Shown: positions 43,019 to 55,644, counted from the first letter of the stretch. The stretch: 64,000 nucleotides of DNA from Isoetes taiwanensis (GCA_021234155.1 JAJEKV010000060.1:8330323-8394322), one strand, 5' to 3'. Notes: generated by a model not told the origin, from the sequence alone. Made by a program: numbers and translations.

Positions 43019-45908
43019 TCATAAAGAAGAACCAAATCTCCTTCTTTGAATGTTTTTTTTCTTCAAACGTTTGTCATGTAAAGATTTTTGCAATCTGTTG
43101 TCCATGAAGAACACGAATATAAGCATCCCTTCAAGTTCATCCAACTGTTCTAATTGATAGACCCGTTCTTTGAGAGCAGCTGGTGGATTATGAGCAGTAG
43201 CCAGTTGAAAACGGAGTGTTGGAAGGATGTATTCAAATGGCATGAGAGCTTCCTGACCATAAACCAATTTAAAAGGAGTGTGACCCGTAGCAATCTTGAA
43301 ACAAGTATTGTAGGCCCAAAGAACAGTAGGAAGTTTTGTCTGCCAATCTGTGCGGGAAGCGTCACAAATTTTCTTGAGAATGGTGACCAGAGTTTTGTTG
43401 GTGCTTTCCGCCAACCCATTGCCTTGAGGATAGTAAGGTGTGCTCTTGTGATGATGTATCGGGGAGATAATCCGTCGGCTCTTTGATAGTATGATTGATG
43501 AAATGAACACCACGGTCAGCGACCCGCTCAGGTAGGGCGTAATCGCGCGTGATGATTTGTTGATAGAGGACTCTAGCCGTTAGCTGCCCGGCCGTTGTTA
43601 TGCGGAAGTGCACAAGCTTCCCCCATTTGGTGGCGTAGTCGGTGAGAACGAGAATGTATCGGCACGCGGTGTGCCTCGCAGGAGGATCTATAGGTCCCAC
43701 AAAGTCCATTCCCATTTCTTTGAAGGGAAGTGGCGTGGCGGCCGGGCGTCAAGGGAAGAGCGTCACGGGCGTGGGGACGTCCCACCGGCCAGCAAGCGTC
43801 ACACGTCGGGCGTGGCGTGAGCATCTTTGAAGAGTGGGCCAATAATACCGGCGAAAGGATTTTTGCGTCGTGCGTGGTGTCACCATGAAAATGACCACCA
43901 CCGAGCCCTTGATGAGCTTCTCGAACAATGTCTGGAACTTCATGAGGTAGAACACAGCGTCGAAGGATGGTGTCCTTACCCTTTTTGTAGAGATGTCCGG
44001 CAACCATGGTGTAGTCACGGACCTCTGAGAAATTGATGGCGACGGATTGTCGCTTGGCGGAGAGAGCGCTCGTCTTACGGTGGAAGAGCACCTGTGAGGA
44101 GGTACGCTGAAAATCATGGAACCAATGTGGTGTTGCCGTGACTAAAAAGAGTTGAGCATCAGGGAAGGCGTCTGAGACCCCTGTTGCGGGATCATCCGTG
44201 TGGATGCGTGAAAGATAATCCGGAACAACATGAGATTTGCCCGCCTTATGAACGATTTCAAAAGGAGCAAATTCTTGGAGAAGAAGGACCCAACGAGCAA
44301 TGCGGCCCGTGGGCGTGGACTTGTTGATCAAATAGAGGAGTGCTTGGTGGTCCACAAAGAACTTGATTTGACTGCCCAAAGGTAATGACGGAGGCGTTGG
44401 ACCGCGAGAAAATGAGACCCAAAGCTTCACGCTCGGTGGCGAGAATAGTTCCAGCGGCGAGTTTTTCGGCTGGCATAGCGATTTGGTTTATCGGTGTCGC
44501 ATCATATTCTTGAGAAAAGAACAGCTCCAATAGCAAACGCCGAGACATCGACATGAGCGTGAAAGGGCTTGTCCCATTGAGGAGGAACAAGAACCGGCTA
44601 CTGAGTAAGCAAAAGCTTCAATTTGTTGGAAAGCGACTTCACACGGGAATTCAAGCCCAGTGGATTAGATCACCGATGAGTTTATGAATGGGATCTGCAA
44701 TGGCTGCCGGTCCGGGTATGAAGGTGGAGTAATAATTGACCTTTCCGGGGAAAGAGCGTGTCTCTTTGATATTGGCTGGTGCTTGAGCCTTGAGCACACA
44801 AGCCGATTTTGGCGGGGATCGGTGGTGATTCCCGCTTCTTGACAACATGGCCCTATGTAACACGGAAGTGGCGCAAAAGGTGCATTTCGGGATTGAGACT
44901 AATGCTTGGGACTCATCACATTTCTGGAAGACGAGTTCCAATTTATCCAAATGGTCAGCCATGGAACTGTAGGCAGAGAAGTCATCTTGAAAAATTTGCA
45001 AGAAGGGATTTTCCTTCATGAAATCATGAAAAACTGAGAGCATGATGCGTTGAAATGTTGAAGGAGAGTTGGATAATCCAAAAGGAACCACCTTGTAGGC
45101 AAAAGTGCCCCACGGGGTGGTGAAAGTGGTCTTGAGTTGATCAGATTCTTTGATGGAGATCTGATTGTAGCCAGAAAAACCATCCATAAAGGAGTACATC
45201 TCATGTCCGACCACTTCTTCCAGAACTTGGTCTGTGAAGGGAAGTGGAAAATGATCACGCTCCGTGGCCTGATTGAGTTTCCGATAGTCTACACAGACGC
45301 GGATCTTACCATTGTGCTTAAGGGCAATGACGATGGGGCTCACCCATTCAGAATGTTTGACCTCATAGATCAAACCCAAAGCAAGGGAGTTTGTCAATTT
45401 CCGCCTTGACGATCACGCGGTAATTAGGGTTGAGCACATGCTTCGTCGTTGCTACCGGTCGGTCGCATGTCGATTTGGTAGGAAATGGTGAGTTCCCCAA
45501 GCTTTTGTTGATTCCCAGAAGATCTTTGTAACTCCAGCGAAAATGTGTTTGAATGTTTTGAACGGCGTGGCGGCCTGATACGATAAGGGAGCCGAAGGTT
45601 TGCGGCAATGCGGACCGGGTTGATTGTTGCCAACGTCCACAATCTCGACCGGGAGTCCGAATATGGGGTATGACTTCGTATCACGGACAATGTGTGCGGA
45701 GGTTGGAGCATAACGGATCGCGTGGCACTGCGTGGTGAAAAAGAGAGGTTGCTCGGTGTCATCTAGCGATGGTTGCTTCATGACGGCGTGTACATCAACG
45801 GGGAGTTGCGGGGGTGTCGGTGATCCCGAAAAGTGATCAACGTTGGATTCGATTGCAAGGGGAGCGGATAGAGGGGTCAAGTAAGGCAGCCACACGGTCC
45901 TGATCAAG
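43019..45908 (-). pseudogene. Gypsy-2 pol: RT, RNase H, integrase
   Basis: RT (45397-44651): IRVCVDYRKLNQATERDHFP, MYSFMDGFSGYNQISI, TTPWGTFAYKVVPFGLSNSP and catalytic LQIFQDDFSAY. RNase H (44590-44200): VDHQALLYLINKSTPTGRIA and KSHVVPDYLSRI. Integrase: a zinc-binding HHCC region (HQGLGGGHFHGDTTHDA, CDACWPVG), the core start MGMDFVGPI and YILVLTDYATKW with the first two acidic residues, and STPYYPQGNGLAESTNKTL with the catalytic Glu. Frameshifts fall near 44640, 44420, 43700 and 43510. It copies RNA into DNA and inserts it. Frame breaks show that the copy is dead. Confidence 0.85.
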
Positions 45909-45910
45909 AG

Positions 45911-48537
45911 TCATTTCTCCCAAGGATCAAAGATATTCGGGGTAGGATGACAGAGGCGCACTCGCAGTGGAGCCCCGAACTTGATAAATATTCCGAGCTT
46001 CTTAATCGATGTCCGAGAGAAGGTTCGCATTGTCACCGAAATGATCCTGCCTGTTTGCAAGTCCATGGTGGCATTGAGATGACCATCAGTGATGACTAAC
46101 TGGTCCGTGGCCCAGTAATGGATACTCTTTGCCTGGCGGAGAAAAGGTCTGCCGACCAGCATTTCATAGTCACCTGGATCTTCGCCAGCTTTCCACACTC
46201 CAAATTCCATGGGAAAGCGGAGATCACCTATGTTGATGTGAAGAATAGGTGTGACGCCTTGAGGTCTCGTGATGTGGCCATTAGCCAATTTGATGTCATA
46301 TGGGGCCGCGAAAGAGTTGTGTGATGCCCATTTGTTTGCGGAGTTTATCCGTGATGAGATTGACTGCGCTACCTCCATCGATTTGAACATGGTTGACTTG
46401 CTGATTTCCCACCGTGGCATGGACCGTGGGTGTAGAGGTAGCCACAGCCCCAACTAAAACAGTTGGGAGTGGTAACTGGTCCTTGAGAGCAGGACAGAGT
46501 TTTAAAATGGTTGCCAAGCTTAAAGGAATTTTGATCTTAGCGAGCTCCTCTTGGAGTTCGAGAGGTACATGAGAAAAAGGATCTGCTGGTTCCACTGGTG
46601 CGGGAGTGCGTGGCAGGGAAGCAGCAACTTCTTTGAGTAAGTCAACCTCGGCTGCAATATTGGGATATGTCTGAGAGCGTGGAGGTTGAGATGTTGAAGG
46701 TGTATCTTGTCTTTGTTGAGCTCTAGTGGTGGCATGAACATTTGCCAATGTGCGGCCTTCAGCAGCTTGCATGAGGTTCAAAATGCTTTGTCGAACTTTG
46801 GGCATAACATGTGGCATGAGCTTTTCCAAGTCAGGTGCAAAGTGAACCTTTTTTTCGTCCCCAGGAGGAATTGTGTCAACTGCAAAGGCAGGTTGCGTGC
46901 CCTTTTGAATAATAGTCAAGGGACGTGATGCCTTGGTCTGGCGTGAAACTAAACCAACCCAATTTGACGGCTGGACTGGAGGATTAAGTGCCTGAAAAAT
47001 TTCCTCTTGGGCTTGTTGATCCAAATTGAGGTTGATTTGGCTTGGAGCTGGTTGATAGCGTGATTCTTTGGGCTCTTGGTGGCTTCTTAAGAACTGGTCG
47101 GGGCCTTGTTTGCCATTAGCGAGCGAGTTGGTAAGCCGTGAGGCGGACCGATGTGGTCTGATTTGTGCCAGGGAAGTCATTATTACGAACTTGTGGAAGT
47201 TGAGGACACGCCCGTGGTGGTATGACCCCATTCTTGACGGTGATAACACCGAGCTTTAGAAAGATCAAAAGGAGGACGTTGGTTGGATCCCCGTGGTTGG
47301 TCCTGTTGCTGATAGAGTTGCGTGGGCTGCACCCGAAGAGGTGGCTGCTGATAGTGCGATTGTTGCTGAGGTGTGGTTTGCACTTGATAAACCATGTTGT
47401 TGCGGAACGGTGTGGGATGAGTGCGAGTGCACTCTTCCGTGGCATGATTGCACATGTTGCATCGCTTGCAATGAGGCGGGCCATTGGTGGAGTTGCACTC
47501 ATTGGCCAAATGGCCTTGATATTTGCAAATATGGCACCAGATTTGACTCAAGGCCATGGATTAGCGTGTTGAGGCTACCTGGCCGTTTGTGGAACCATGA
47601 CGTGGAATGAACGGGAGCTCTTGAAGAGCCACGCCTTGGGAGGAAACATTGGCGGAGTGATTGACAAGGTCGATAGCCCGCTCCAAAGTTTTGGACGAGT
47701 ATTCATCATGAGTCGAATAGCGGGAGGAAGTCCTTGGAGAAACCCGGACCAAAATCCGGCTGTGTAGGGTACTCCTTGAGCTTACTTAGCGTAATGTGAA
47801 GTCGATCCAAAAAATCCGGGCGCATCTCAGGGGGCTCTTGTTGAAGTTCATTGAGTTGCTTGAGATGAAGTTGATCATCATCCGTGGTCCCGTAATGAGA
47901 CAGAAAAGCAGTGCGCATTTCGGACCAGTCTTGTTTCCAATGGCTTTTGTTGGACATGAGCCATTGGTGAGGAGAGCCACGCAGGGTGGTGGAAAAGATG
48001 TGGAATTTCAGTTGAGGTTGCGCGTGACCATTTAGGACAGCTAGAGCCTCAAATTCTTCCATGTGGGCCCCGAGCACTTTGGTCTAACGGTTTGCCTTTA
48101 TGTTGCCAAAGGTGGGATAAGTCGGTTCCAGTCCGAAAGGTAGATGTGAAAGTCTTTGGGCTGGGCAGAACGAAGATAGTGAGGATATTGAGGTTGAGGT
48201 GGATGTGGCATTGTGCCTGACAAACCCTGATGAAGGGGTGACTGCGGTTGAGAGACTGAAGTAGCCTGAGCATTGGTTTTGAGATCTGTAAGGTTGTAAA
48301 CAGGAAGAGCAGTTGGAAACGTAGGAAAAGGATATTCACGGGTAGGCGCCAAGGGAGACATGTGGATAGCCGTGCCCACCCCGGGAGATGATGGCTGGGG
48401 CGAAGAGGCGTGATGGGCCCGAAGAATGATGGATGTAGGCATGTTCGTGGGGTGTGAAAGCACGGTTGGAGAAGGTTGAGCCCGATAAGGCTCCCCGATA
48501 GTGATGAGGAGACCGAGGTTGTGAGCAATGTTTGCAC
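45911..48537 (-). pseudogene. Gypsy-2 gag and protease
   Basis: Gag (48077-47706) has the capsid signature FHIFSTTLRGSPHQWL and MRTAFLSHYGTTDDDQLHLK, preceded by a Pro/Ser/His-rich leader (48537-48098). A zinc knuckle region with CHICKYQGHLANEC and CKRCNMCNHATEEC is at 47557-47440. A linker rich in Pro/Gln leads to the protease with VQIDGGSAVNLITDKLRKQ (about 46400) and YEMLVGRPFLRQAKSIHYW (46170). Frames shift several times (near 47700, 47250 and 46300). Confidence 0.75.
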
Positions 48538-48766
48538 GCTGGGGGGGAACCGGACGAGACCGACACGAGGGGGTGGGTGGCGCTGAATGAGCCTTAGACC
48601 AAGATGGCCTCCTCTATGTCATAAGCGCATCCATACATGTCGCGAATAAGCTTCCGACATGGCGCCCAAGCGAGAGGCCGCTGGAGAAAGGAGTTCTTCC
48701 GGCGTGAAATTACTTTACGCATATGGCTACGTAAGCAAGTAGGATAAAATCGCACCCGGCAGCGCA

Positions 48767-49345
48767 TGTTTGGGGGTCCGGGTTCGAACTCGGAAGACAC
48801 CTCTCCGTGAGGACCCGTGATCTAATAGAGAGTCCGGGGACTATGTCACGGGGATTTGGAAAGAGAAGAAAAAGAAGAGAACAGAGCAAATGAGAGAAAG
48901 ATGATAAGCTTCCTTGATATCAATGATGAAAATACATGAGCTCTAATAATAGAGAGAAAACTAAAGGAGACAAGACTCAAAACTCATCTAAAAACTTATG
49001 AGCTAACTCTACTCATATATATAGTACAATGGCCTTGGGCCCAATATAGACACTCGACCGATCTCGGTGCCGACTCAAGGAGGCCCCGATTTGGGAAATG
49101 TTGGCGGTGCCTCTTGAAGTGCCTAGAATCACGCCGACGGCCGGCCCGGGCGGTGACGACGCCATCACTTGTCCGAGCGGCGCCTCTTGTTGACAGCCAA
49201 AGGCTTTGACTACGCGTGGTCTGCCCGCTTGGTCTTCTGGAGCCTTGGATGTCCGACCCGTGGTTGGCCGAGGATCCTTGAGCTTGACCTGGTCTTACAT
49301 TTGTATGCATGAATAGTCCCGTGCCGGGAGAGGCAGGGACTAACA
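48767..49345 (-). repeat. Gypsy-2 5' LTR
   Basis: TGTTTGGGGGTCCGGGTTCG to GGCAGGGACTAACA, followed by CTTAA. Upstream on the plus strand CGCACCCGGCAGCGCA touches the LTR and should be the primer-binding site, but I could not match it to a specific tRNA. Confidence 0.85.
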
Positions 49346-49350
49346 CTTAA

Positions 49351-50861
49351 CATTGCCCGGATTTAGGGTTCTTGGCAGTTCTGGTGAAATATCCCACAGG
49401 CCCAACTCGATCTGGCAGCTTAAGGTATATAACAACAAATAAATCAATTATTATTAAGATTTACATGTAATATCCACGTGGGCCTCAGTACCTCCACCGC
49501 CCCACATGCCCGGATGTTCCACGTGGCAAGGGGTGATTGGTTAAGGAAAATAGGTTTTTTTTTTTTTGGGGTAGATAGGACTTTTTTTTTGCAACATAGG
49601 CCAAGGCGCGATTTCCAAGGAACCAAAGTTGAAGGCCAAGATGAACGATTTTTTTTATTTCCTTTTTTGTTAAAAGGATCTTTTTTATGCTCTAGAAGAT
49701 GCTGGAATCTTTTTTTGCAAATGAGCACTTTTGGATTTTGGCCTTATAATGGTGTGTATGGAAGGTGATGTGGCAAAAGGGCATGATGAGTTGGCAATGT
49801 AATGGTGACATGGCAAATAAGGGTGGTGAGGTGTCAAACAACTTGGCTAAGAATATTTTTTCTAGTCAAAACTTTGGATGAGGTGGACATGATGTGTATG
49901 ACATGTAGATGATGATGTGGAGGTGTTGGTGATGATGTGGCATGATGATGTGTCTTTCTTAAGGTTTCAAACATGTAATTTGAAGAACTTTGCAAAAAAT
50001 AGAATTTCAATGGGGAGACACGTGCATCGTATGACATGACAATGTGGATGACATGTATGGTGACTTGGCCTCTTTAAAGTGTTGTCATAGGTCAATTTAG
50101 GCATTAATGCATGTAATTTGCATTTTCTAGGCAAATTTTGACTTTGGGTGCTTCTCTTAGGAATTTTGCATTCTCTCTCTTCTTTTGACTTATAGGGAGA
50201 GGAAGTTGACCTTTGACCATATGTATGACCAAGTCAAGAGGATTTTTTGTGCTTTGAATGACATGGTGATGGCATGGCAAGTGTGTGGAATGTGAATGAC
50301 ATGTAAAGGGGAAGTTTTGACTAGAAAAAATCTTCAAGGCCAAATTGACTTAGAAGATGAAATGTAGGCATGGAACTTGAGATCTCATGAGCATTTCTTC
50401 ATGGCAAAGGGTATGGAGGATGTAGGATCAGAATCAAAGGTTGTAATTATGCCAAGAACTCAAATGATAGCATCACATACCAGGAACTCTTTAAGGGGTC
50501 TTCAAATCTTCAAACTTTGCTTGCTTCTCCTTCATGTATTGCTTGTGTGACCTAAGTCAAACGTCCTCACCTTGCTCTTCAAGACTTCAAAGTGTGCAAA
50601 TATGAATTCTCCTTGTATCTCTAAGTTAAAATCAAAGTGTGAGCATAGAAATGTGAAATGTGCCTTGCTCTTTCCATGCTGCCATAGCATGGCAGCAATA
50701 TCATATACTTACATAGGGTGCTTTTCGAAAATTAAGAGCTTAGAATGCATTTTAATCCTTGCTTTGAATTGTTGCCTCTTCTCTTGATTATATGCTCCCT
50801 CAGACTAAAATAAATGTGTGGTCAGCTTTTGATTGCTATCTCGCAACTATGATATGCAACA
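49351..50861 (-). repeat. Gypsy-1 right LTR, piece 3
   Basis: Resumes at CATTGCCCGGATTTAGGGTT and is co-linear with the left LTR from about 24150 to its end GATATGCAACA at 50861. Confidence 0.85.
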
Positions 50862-50977
50862 TGTTTTTGTTTTTGTTTCTCCATATCTATTCTGTTTTCA
50901 TTGTTTTTTTCCTCTTTTTTTCGCGGTTTCTTTCCCTAAATTTTGATGTATAACCCTAGCGCATGTTGGTTGCAGGT

Positions 50978-51239
50978 ACTACCTTTTACCGCAAGAATTA
51001 ACCCTAGTGCCTGTTACCGGGATGGACCCATGCCTGTTAGAACGTACTACGTAAGTTCTGAATGGTTTCCCCTTCCCAAGGTTGATAGTGCTAAGAGTGC
51101 TGGAGTTCGTAGACTTTTCGATGGGATGATGAGGGTGATAGCTGGTGATTCCATGCTTAACCTGACCAAAGAAGGATATCGTGCTAGATTCAATGCTTGG
51201 GATGAGATGATGAAGAAGTTGGCAGTGGATGCGATGTAA
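50978..51239 (+). CDS. Orphan exon with stop codon (unknown protein)
   Basis: A TTGCAG acceptor precedes an open frame: RINPSACYRDGPMPVRTYYV, then SSEWFPLPKVDSAKSAGVRR, LTKEGYRARFNAWDEMMKKL and AVDAM followed by TAA (51237-51239). The composition looks like real protein (mixed, amphipathic helices), but I do not recognise the family. It begins about 115 bases after the gypsy-1 LTR. If it is the last exon of a gene, the retrotransposon nest may have separated it from upstream exons; none was found before 22913. Confidence 0.4.
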
Positions 51240-53190
51240 TGATGGAGAGGGAGCAGTTAGATTACTATATACGCAGTATCTCCGTTTTATAATTGTAATA
51301 GCTTGTCTTACGACTATGCCCTGCATATGACTAGAGTTGTTAAGTATTACAATGCATTTATTTATCACCCAGACCATCAAGGAGATTTTTATACGTTCAC
51401 ATTTGAACACATTCATTATATAGATTCCTCATATTTTACATGAATGCATGACAATACATGGATTCACTTAGACGGTTAAAGGCAATTTTATAACAACCAG
51501 ATCGTATGGATGGCGGAATTTGGCATTTAAACAGATCGTGTCCTTGTTCAGGTCTTTTAAAATGGGGCATTGGATATTTGTTGCAAATGTTTTAAAATAA
51601 TTCTTCTTAATAAGCCATTGAAGAGTTCAAATAAATAACAAGCATGTAATGATCTAAGATTGTAATAATTTTTAGGTTGCCCAAAGGGCAAACCCTTGCT
51701 GGGTGGATTGGAAGGATATTCTTTCTATACCGTTGTGTGTACCAATTTGACGGTGTAGATGATCAAACCCCTCAATGTTCTGTGAAGTTACTAGGTGCGT
51801 GGGTTGCCATTGGTCGACGTGAGCCTGTGTTAGGGGTTATCCCCAACCCGCCATCGAAACAAAGTACTCTGCCTAGAAGATGCAAATAAAGTACTCCGCA
51901 CTAGAGTACTCTATCATTGGATTTCACCCCAAAGGTCTTATTTATTTTTTTTTGATCTAGTTTCAATCTTTGGTCATAGCTTTTGGAAGATAGATATATT
52001 ATAAATTACCGTATATCTATTATGCCTATGCAGAAGGGGCCGAACTAGTTTCATACCATTTCTCTTTTTGTACACGCTTTCTCCCAAGCTTTTGCCCTCT
52101 ATAAATTGTTTATAGACTCTGTGGAGTTCAGTTCTGTTAGAGGTTTGAACATATATAGATGATTTGCAGGTCGCTTTCAACTTGCAGATCCATTACAACA
52201 ATCTTTTGGGAATAACGAATTCGACCTGGTTTGGTCTACGGAAAGTGGAGACCATATGCCACACAAAGAGAAGGACGCGCAATTGTTTTGAGTAAATAAT
52301 ACATATTGTATGGTCCTTTTAGCTTAGTTGTTTTTATATTTTGATAGCTTAACAGTTGCGTAAGCTAAAGCCAAGTTCTGGCCATAATTTTCAAATAATA
52401 GTACATAGAGTTCATAGTCTATGTAATTGCATAGAATTCAAGTTGATTATTGTAGCAGATGACTTACTTCTTATGATTTTGGTGATAATGGTCTTCATGT
52501 TAAATTTCGTAGGCTTGGGAAAAAGAGGTACTATTCTAGACTGACTTGTTCAGTTCGGATATATAGCATGGATTGACCAAGGCAGATGCTAGTTCAGACT
52601 GTGTTTTTTCTTTTTCTTTTTTCTTAAAGGCATTTTTAATGTGTCTTTTCCTCGAAAATGTGGCGAGTTGTAGATGGTCAAAGATGGCAGTTTGGCTTTC
52701 AAGGGTTTCTTGCAGGTACAATTCACAGCCACTTCAGGAAGTCCCAACTGACTTAGTCGGTGTTGGTTTTGAAGAGGTGTTTGAAGTCAGGGTGCATATA
52801 CTCTAGGGGAGGCTAAGGGCTCACTTATCCCTGGAACTAGGATGATGTGCATGAGATAGATGTTGAGCCAGCACCCCTTGACCATTAGATTTTGTAGGGT
52901 TAGTTTATTTGCATAGATGCACATCAAACCGAAATATCATAGAAACCCCTACTAACCTGATAGATGACAATTAATGTTCTGACTGCTTTATGTCCAAACT
53001 GGTAGATGATACAATTCAATTAGAACCTGATTATTTGCTGAAAGGTGTTTTATTTTTTTCTTTTTCCCTTTTTTTTTTTTGGGGGGGGGGGAGGGGGGAG
53101 GAGGTAGGCAAAGGGCCTTAAAAGTGGCGATTGCATAATTCAAACAACCCAAATGACATCATGCCTTGCAAAAAAGACGTCATGGCTTCG
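51240..53190. other. Intergenic; only weak exon-like stretches
   Basis: A plus-strand stretch at 51780-51890 (GVIPNPPSKQSTLPRRCK) and one at 52640-52806 (VPTDLVGVGFEEVFEVRVHI) look slightly protein-like but lack context. A T-rich tract followed by a run of G lies at 53050-53105. Nothing else is supported. Confidence 0.4.
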
Positions 53191-53264
53191 GCTAGAATAC
53201 ACCCCGCAAGTTTCACAACACAACATGCCTTCACCCAGAAGTCAATCTAGATTAAACCCCCTCT

Positions 53265-53835
53265 GTGTATTCTCAACTCGCGAATTGGTGATGCAACCCG
53301 CACCATATGCCTTCAGCCTCACTCCATGCTTTCTCGACTCGCGAGCCGAGAATGCATGTTCTCGACTCGCAGGTCGAGAACACACCCTCACCCAAACTTT
53401 GTGAGTCGAGAATATTTCCTCATACAAACCTCAACCCAGACTAACCCCCTTGGCATATTCTCAATTCGAGAGTCAAGAATATGCCCTCACTCAAACCTCA
53501 ACCCACACTAATCCTCTCGGCGTATTCTTGACTTGCGAGTTGAAAGTACAATCCAGACTAGACCCCTTAGGTTTCTGTCCATGCTTTCCTGATTGGCTTA
53601 TCAAGAAAATATATATTTGGACTTGTCAGTGAAGGTGCCTCTAACCAGACTAGAACCCTCACCTTCAAATCTAAAGAGGATAGAGGCCTAGTATGGGTGG
53701 AGGCATCTTCGAGTTGCAACTCGAGAATGCATTCTCAATTCATGAGTTGGAAAATGCCTCAATCCAGTCTAATCCTCTAGTTTTTTTGGACTGGCTAGTT
53801 AAGAAGGCATATTCTCGACTCGCGAGTCGAAAATG
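53265..53835. repeat. Palindromic minisatellite
   Basis: About nine imperfect copies of a palindrome with core TCGACTCGCGAGTCGA flanked by ATTC/GAAT occur at 53270, 53330, 53359, 53400, 53457, 53523, 53706, 53730 and 53811. Between 53400 and 53560 they are embedded in a roughly 67-base unit with the linker CTCAAACCTCAACCCA.ACTA. Copies differ mainly by C to T and G to A changes, which suggests decay of methylated CG sites. Confidence 0.75.
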
Positions 53836-53879
53836 CCTCTAAGTATACTAGATCCCCTTCCTTCAAATCTTCAGAGGTG

Positions 53880-55640
53880 TGCCTATTCCAATGCTCATAG
53901 TTAACCCTCATCAGGCTACAGCTCCATTGCTTATACATGATCCATTTAACTATGAAGAAATAGGAAGAGGTTGATATCCTACATGTTCAAACTTTGTGTA
54001 TTTATTTCAGTAAATACGTCTATCTTTTCTTTTTGAGGATCATTCTCAAGATTAGTCTTGAATTTTACATTATATTGTATGCTATCATCTCATAACTTGG
54101 CCATTCATTGATATGAAGGTCTGGGTCCTTCTTGGATTTGCAGAGGACAACGCTGGCCAATGAAACAATGGAAATACAACTTTCTTGTTAAAAATACATG
54201 CTGACCTCATTCATAGCACTTTTATCAAAAGCAATACAACAAGATTAACTTTGTCTTGTAATATTGATAGTCGATATACTTATGTGGCACAACATTCCGA
54301 AATCAACAACGATCTTTGGTGTAGGAACCTTTTGTATGTTGTCATCATCATACATGCGTGGCATACCTTAGAAACTTGTGCCTTCCATCCTTATTATTTG
54401 AAATAGATTGTCCCTACATGAAAATTTATAACTAATCTGTGGTCTTGCATCATGATCACTATAATGTCTCATACTGGATTATTATACTTCTCAAGGATGT
54501 TTTGTTAGGAATTTTTTATGGAGGTGACTTCTTGCAGCGTGATCACTATAATGTCTTATATCGGATTATTATGTTTTCTCTTGCATGAAAGTTATCACTA
54601 TTTTAATGCCATGAGCAGACACGATTCTTGTGGGGGAGGGCCATGCATGCATGGTTGATACTCTTGATCATGCCGGGGATCATGCATGCCATTTGCATCG
54701 AGCACACCATCTATTATATCTATGCTACTTCAATCTAGTGTTATGGGGTGGATGGTCTTACTCAATGATTGTGAAAGGCCGTGCAACATATCTCAAAATC
54801 TTGCAGCCCTTGTATTCCTTTCAAATACTTATGTTGTAGCTGGCATACGGAAATAAGGAAAATAATGGAAGGGATTGAGGAGAAACAATGTTCTGAATAG
54901 AAAATTTCCTAGATTGGAGCATTATGAGAAAATAATGATAGGCTAGGTGAAGAGGATGCACATATTGGATATTATTTACACCTGTATTTTATACAGAAGT
55001 CTCACTCTATGAATTTTTCCACTATTATGTTGTTTTTTATTCATATTGTCTCTGCTATAGGGCTCATTCTCTAACCTTGGATCTCTACAAACATTTGCCA
55101 TTACAAAATGCATAAACATTGCAAGAGTTTCAATGGCTAACTTTATTGGGTGCCAAAAATGTATAATAATTATAGAATGCACTTTCTTGACAGTTTTTTC
55201 TTTGAACTTTAAGACATAATGGTTTTCAACCTCTTGTCAAAGTATTATGTGTCTCAAGAAGAAATGTGGAGTTGCATCATTAGAGATGTGAATGAACACA
55301 TCATAGTTGCAAAAGCCATTATCATAGTTGCAGAAATGTGTTAGCTTTAAAATGTAAGATATTAGCAGATTAGTTCCAATGTTTCACCCACTAGCTCCTC
55401 GGGGATGCACTTATACAAATGGAGGTATGTCGTGTCATGTATATTTTTTGAAAGGAAGATCCAACACCTTCCATACAAAGTTTGCCCTAGGGAGTGGCAG
55501 AACCTCCATTCCTACGTATAAGTGTGAAAATGGTTCCAAATAAACCCCCTATGAGTCATTCCGGCACGTTATATGGCATCCACATTGAACCCCCCTTGTA
55601 CTAGCTCAGGGCCAGAACATGAACCACATGAAGATCCATC
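53880..55640. other. AT-rich intergenic stretch without a recognised gene
   Basis: Only short direct repeats were seen: GTGATCACTATAATGTCT-like phrases near 54452-54470 and 54539-54557, and ATCATAGTTGCA near 55303 and 55321. No coding sequence is supported. Confidence 0.45.
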
Positions 55641-55644
55641 CATA

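Larger units (their letters stand above)
38322..49345 (-). mobile_element. Gypsy-2: complete Ty3/gypsy element nested in the gypsy-1 LTR
   Basis: LTRs are 38322-38902 and 48767-49345 (TGTTTGGGG to CTAACA), flanked by the 5-bp duplication CTTAA (38317-38321 and 49346-49350). Minus-strand order is gag, protease, RT, RNase H, integrase, then a long extra coding region (41958-39160) before the 3' LTR. A purine tract (TGGTGGGG on the minus strand) touches the 3' LTR. All frames carry shifts, so the copy is inactive. Confidence 0.9.
22913..50861 (-). mobile_element. Gypsy-1: Ty3/gypsy LTR retrotransposon interrupted by two later insertions
   Basis: The element lies on the minus strand. Its left (3') LTR is 22913-25656, its internal region 25657-29278. 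Its right (5') LTR is split into 29279-30091, 37898-38321 and 49351-50861. These three pieces add up to about 2748 bases against 2744 for the left LTR, and they follow its sequence in order. LTRs begin TGTTGAAGG and end GATATGCAACA. Internal order on the minus strand is gag, protease, an extra RNase H, then reverse transcriptase. No Ty3 RNase H or integrase follows, so the copy is deleted and non-autonomous. Confidence 0.85.

Noticed and set aside
43019-45908. Possible viral origin of gypsy-2 because of an env-position ORF
   Set aside because: The third ORF has no signal peptide, membrane anchor or fusion-like segment; treated as a plant Ty3 element with an accessory protein.
53265-53835. CRISPR-like appearance of regularly spaced palindromic repeats
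   Set aside because: Spacing is irregular (20 to over 150 bases), spacers are themselves related, the repeats decay like a minisatellite, and the genome is a plant.
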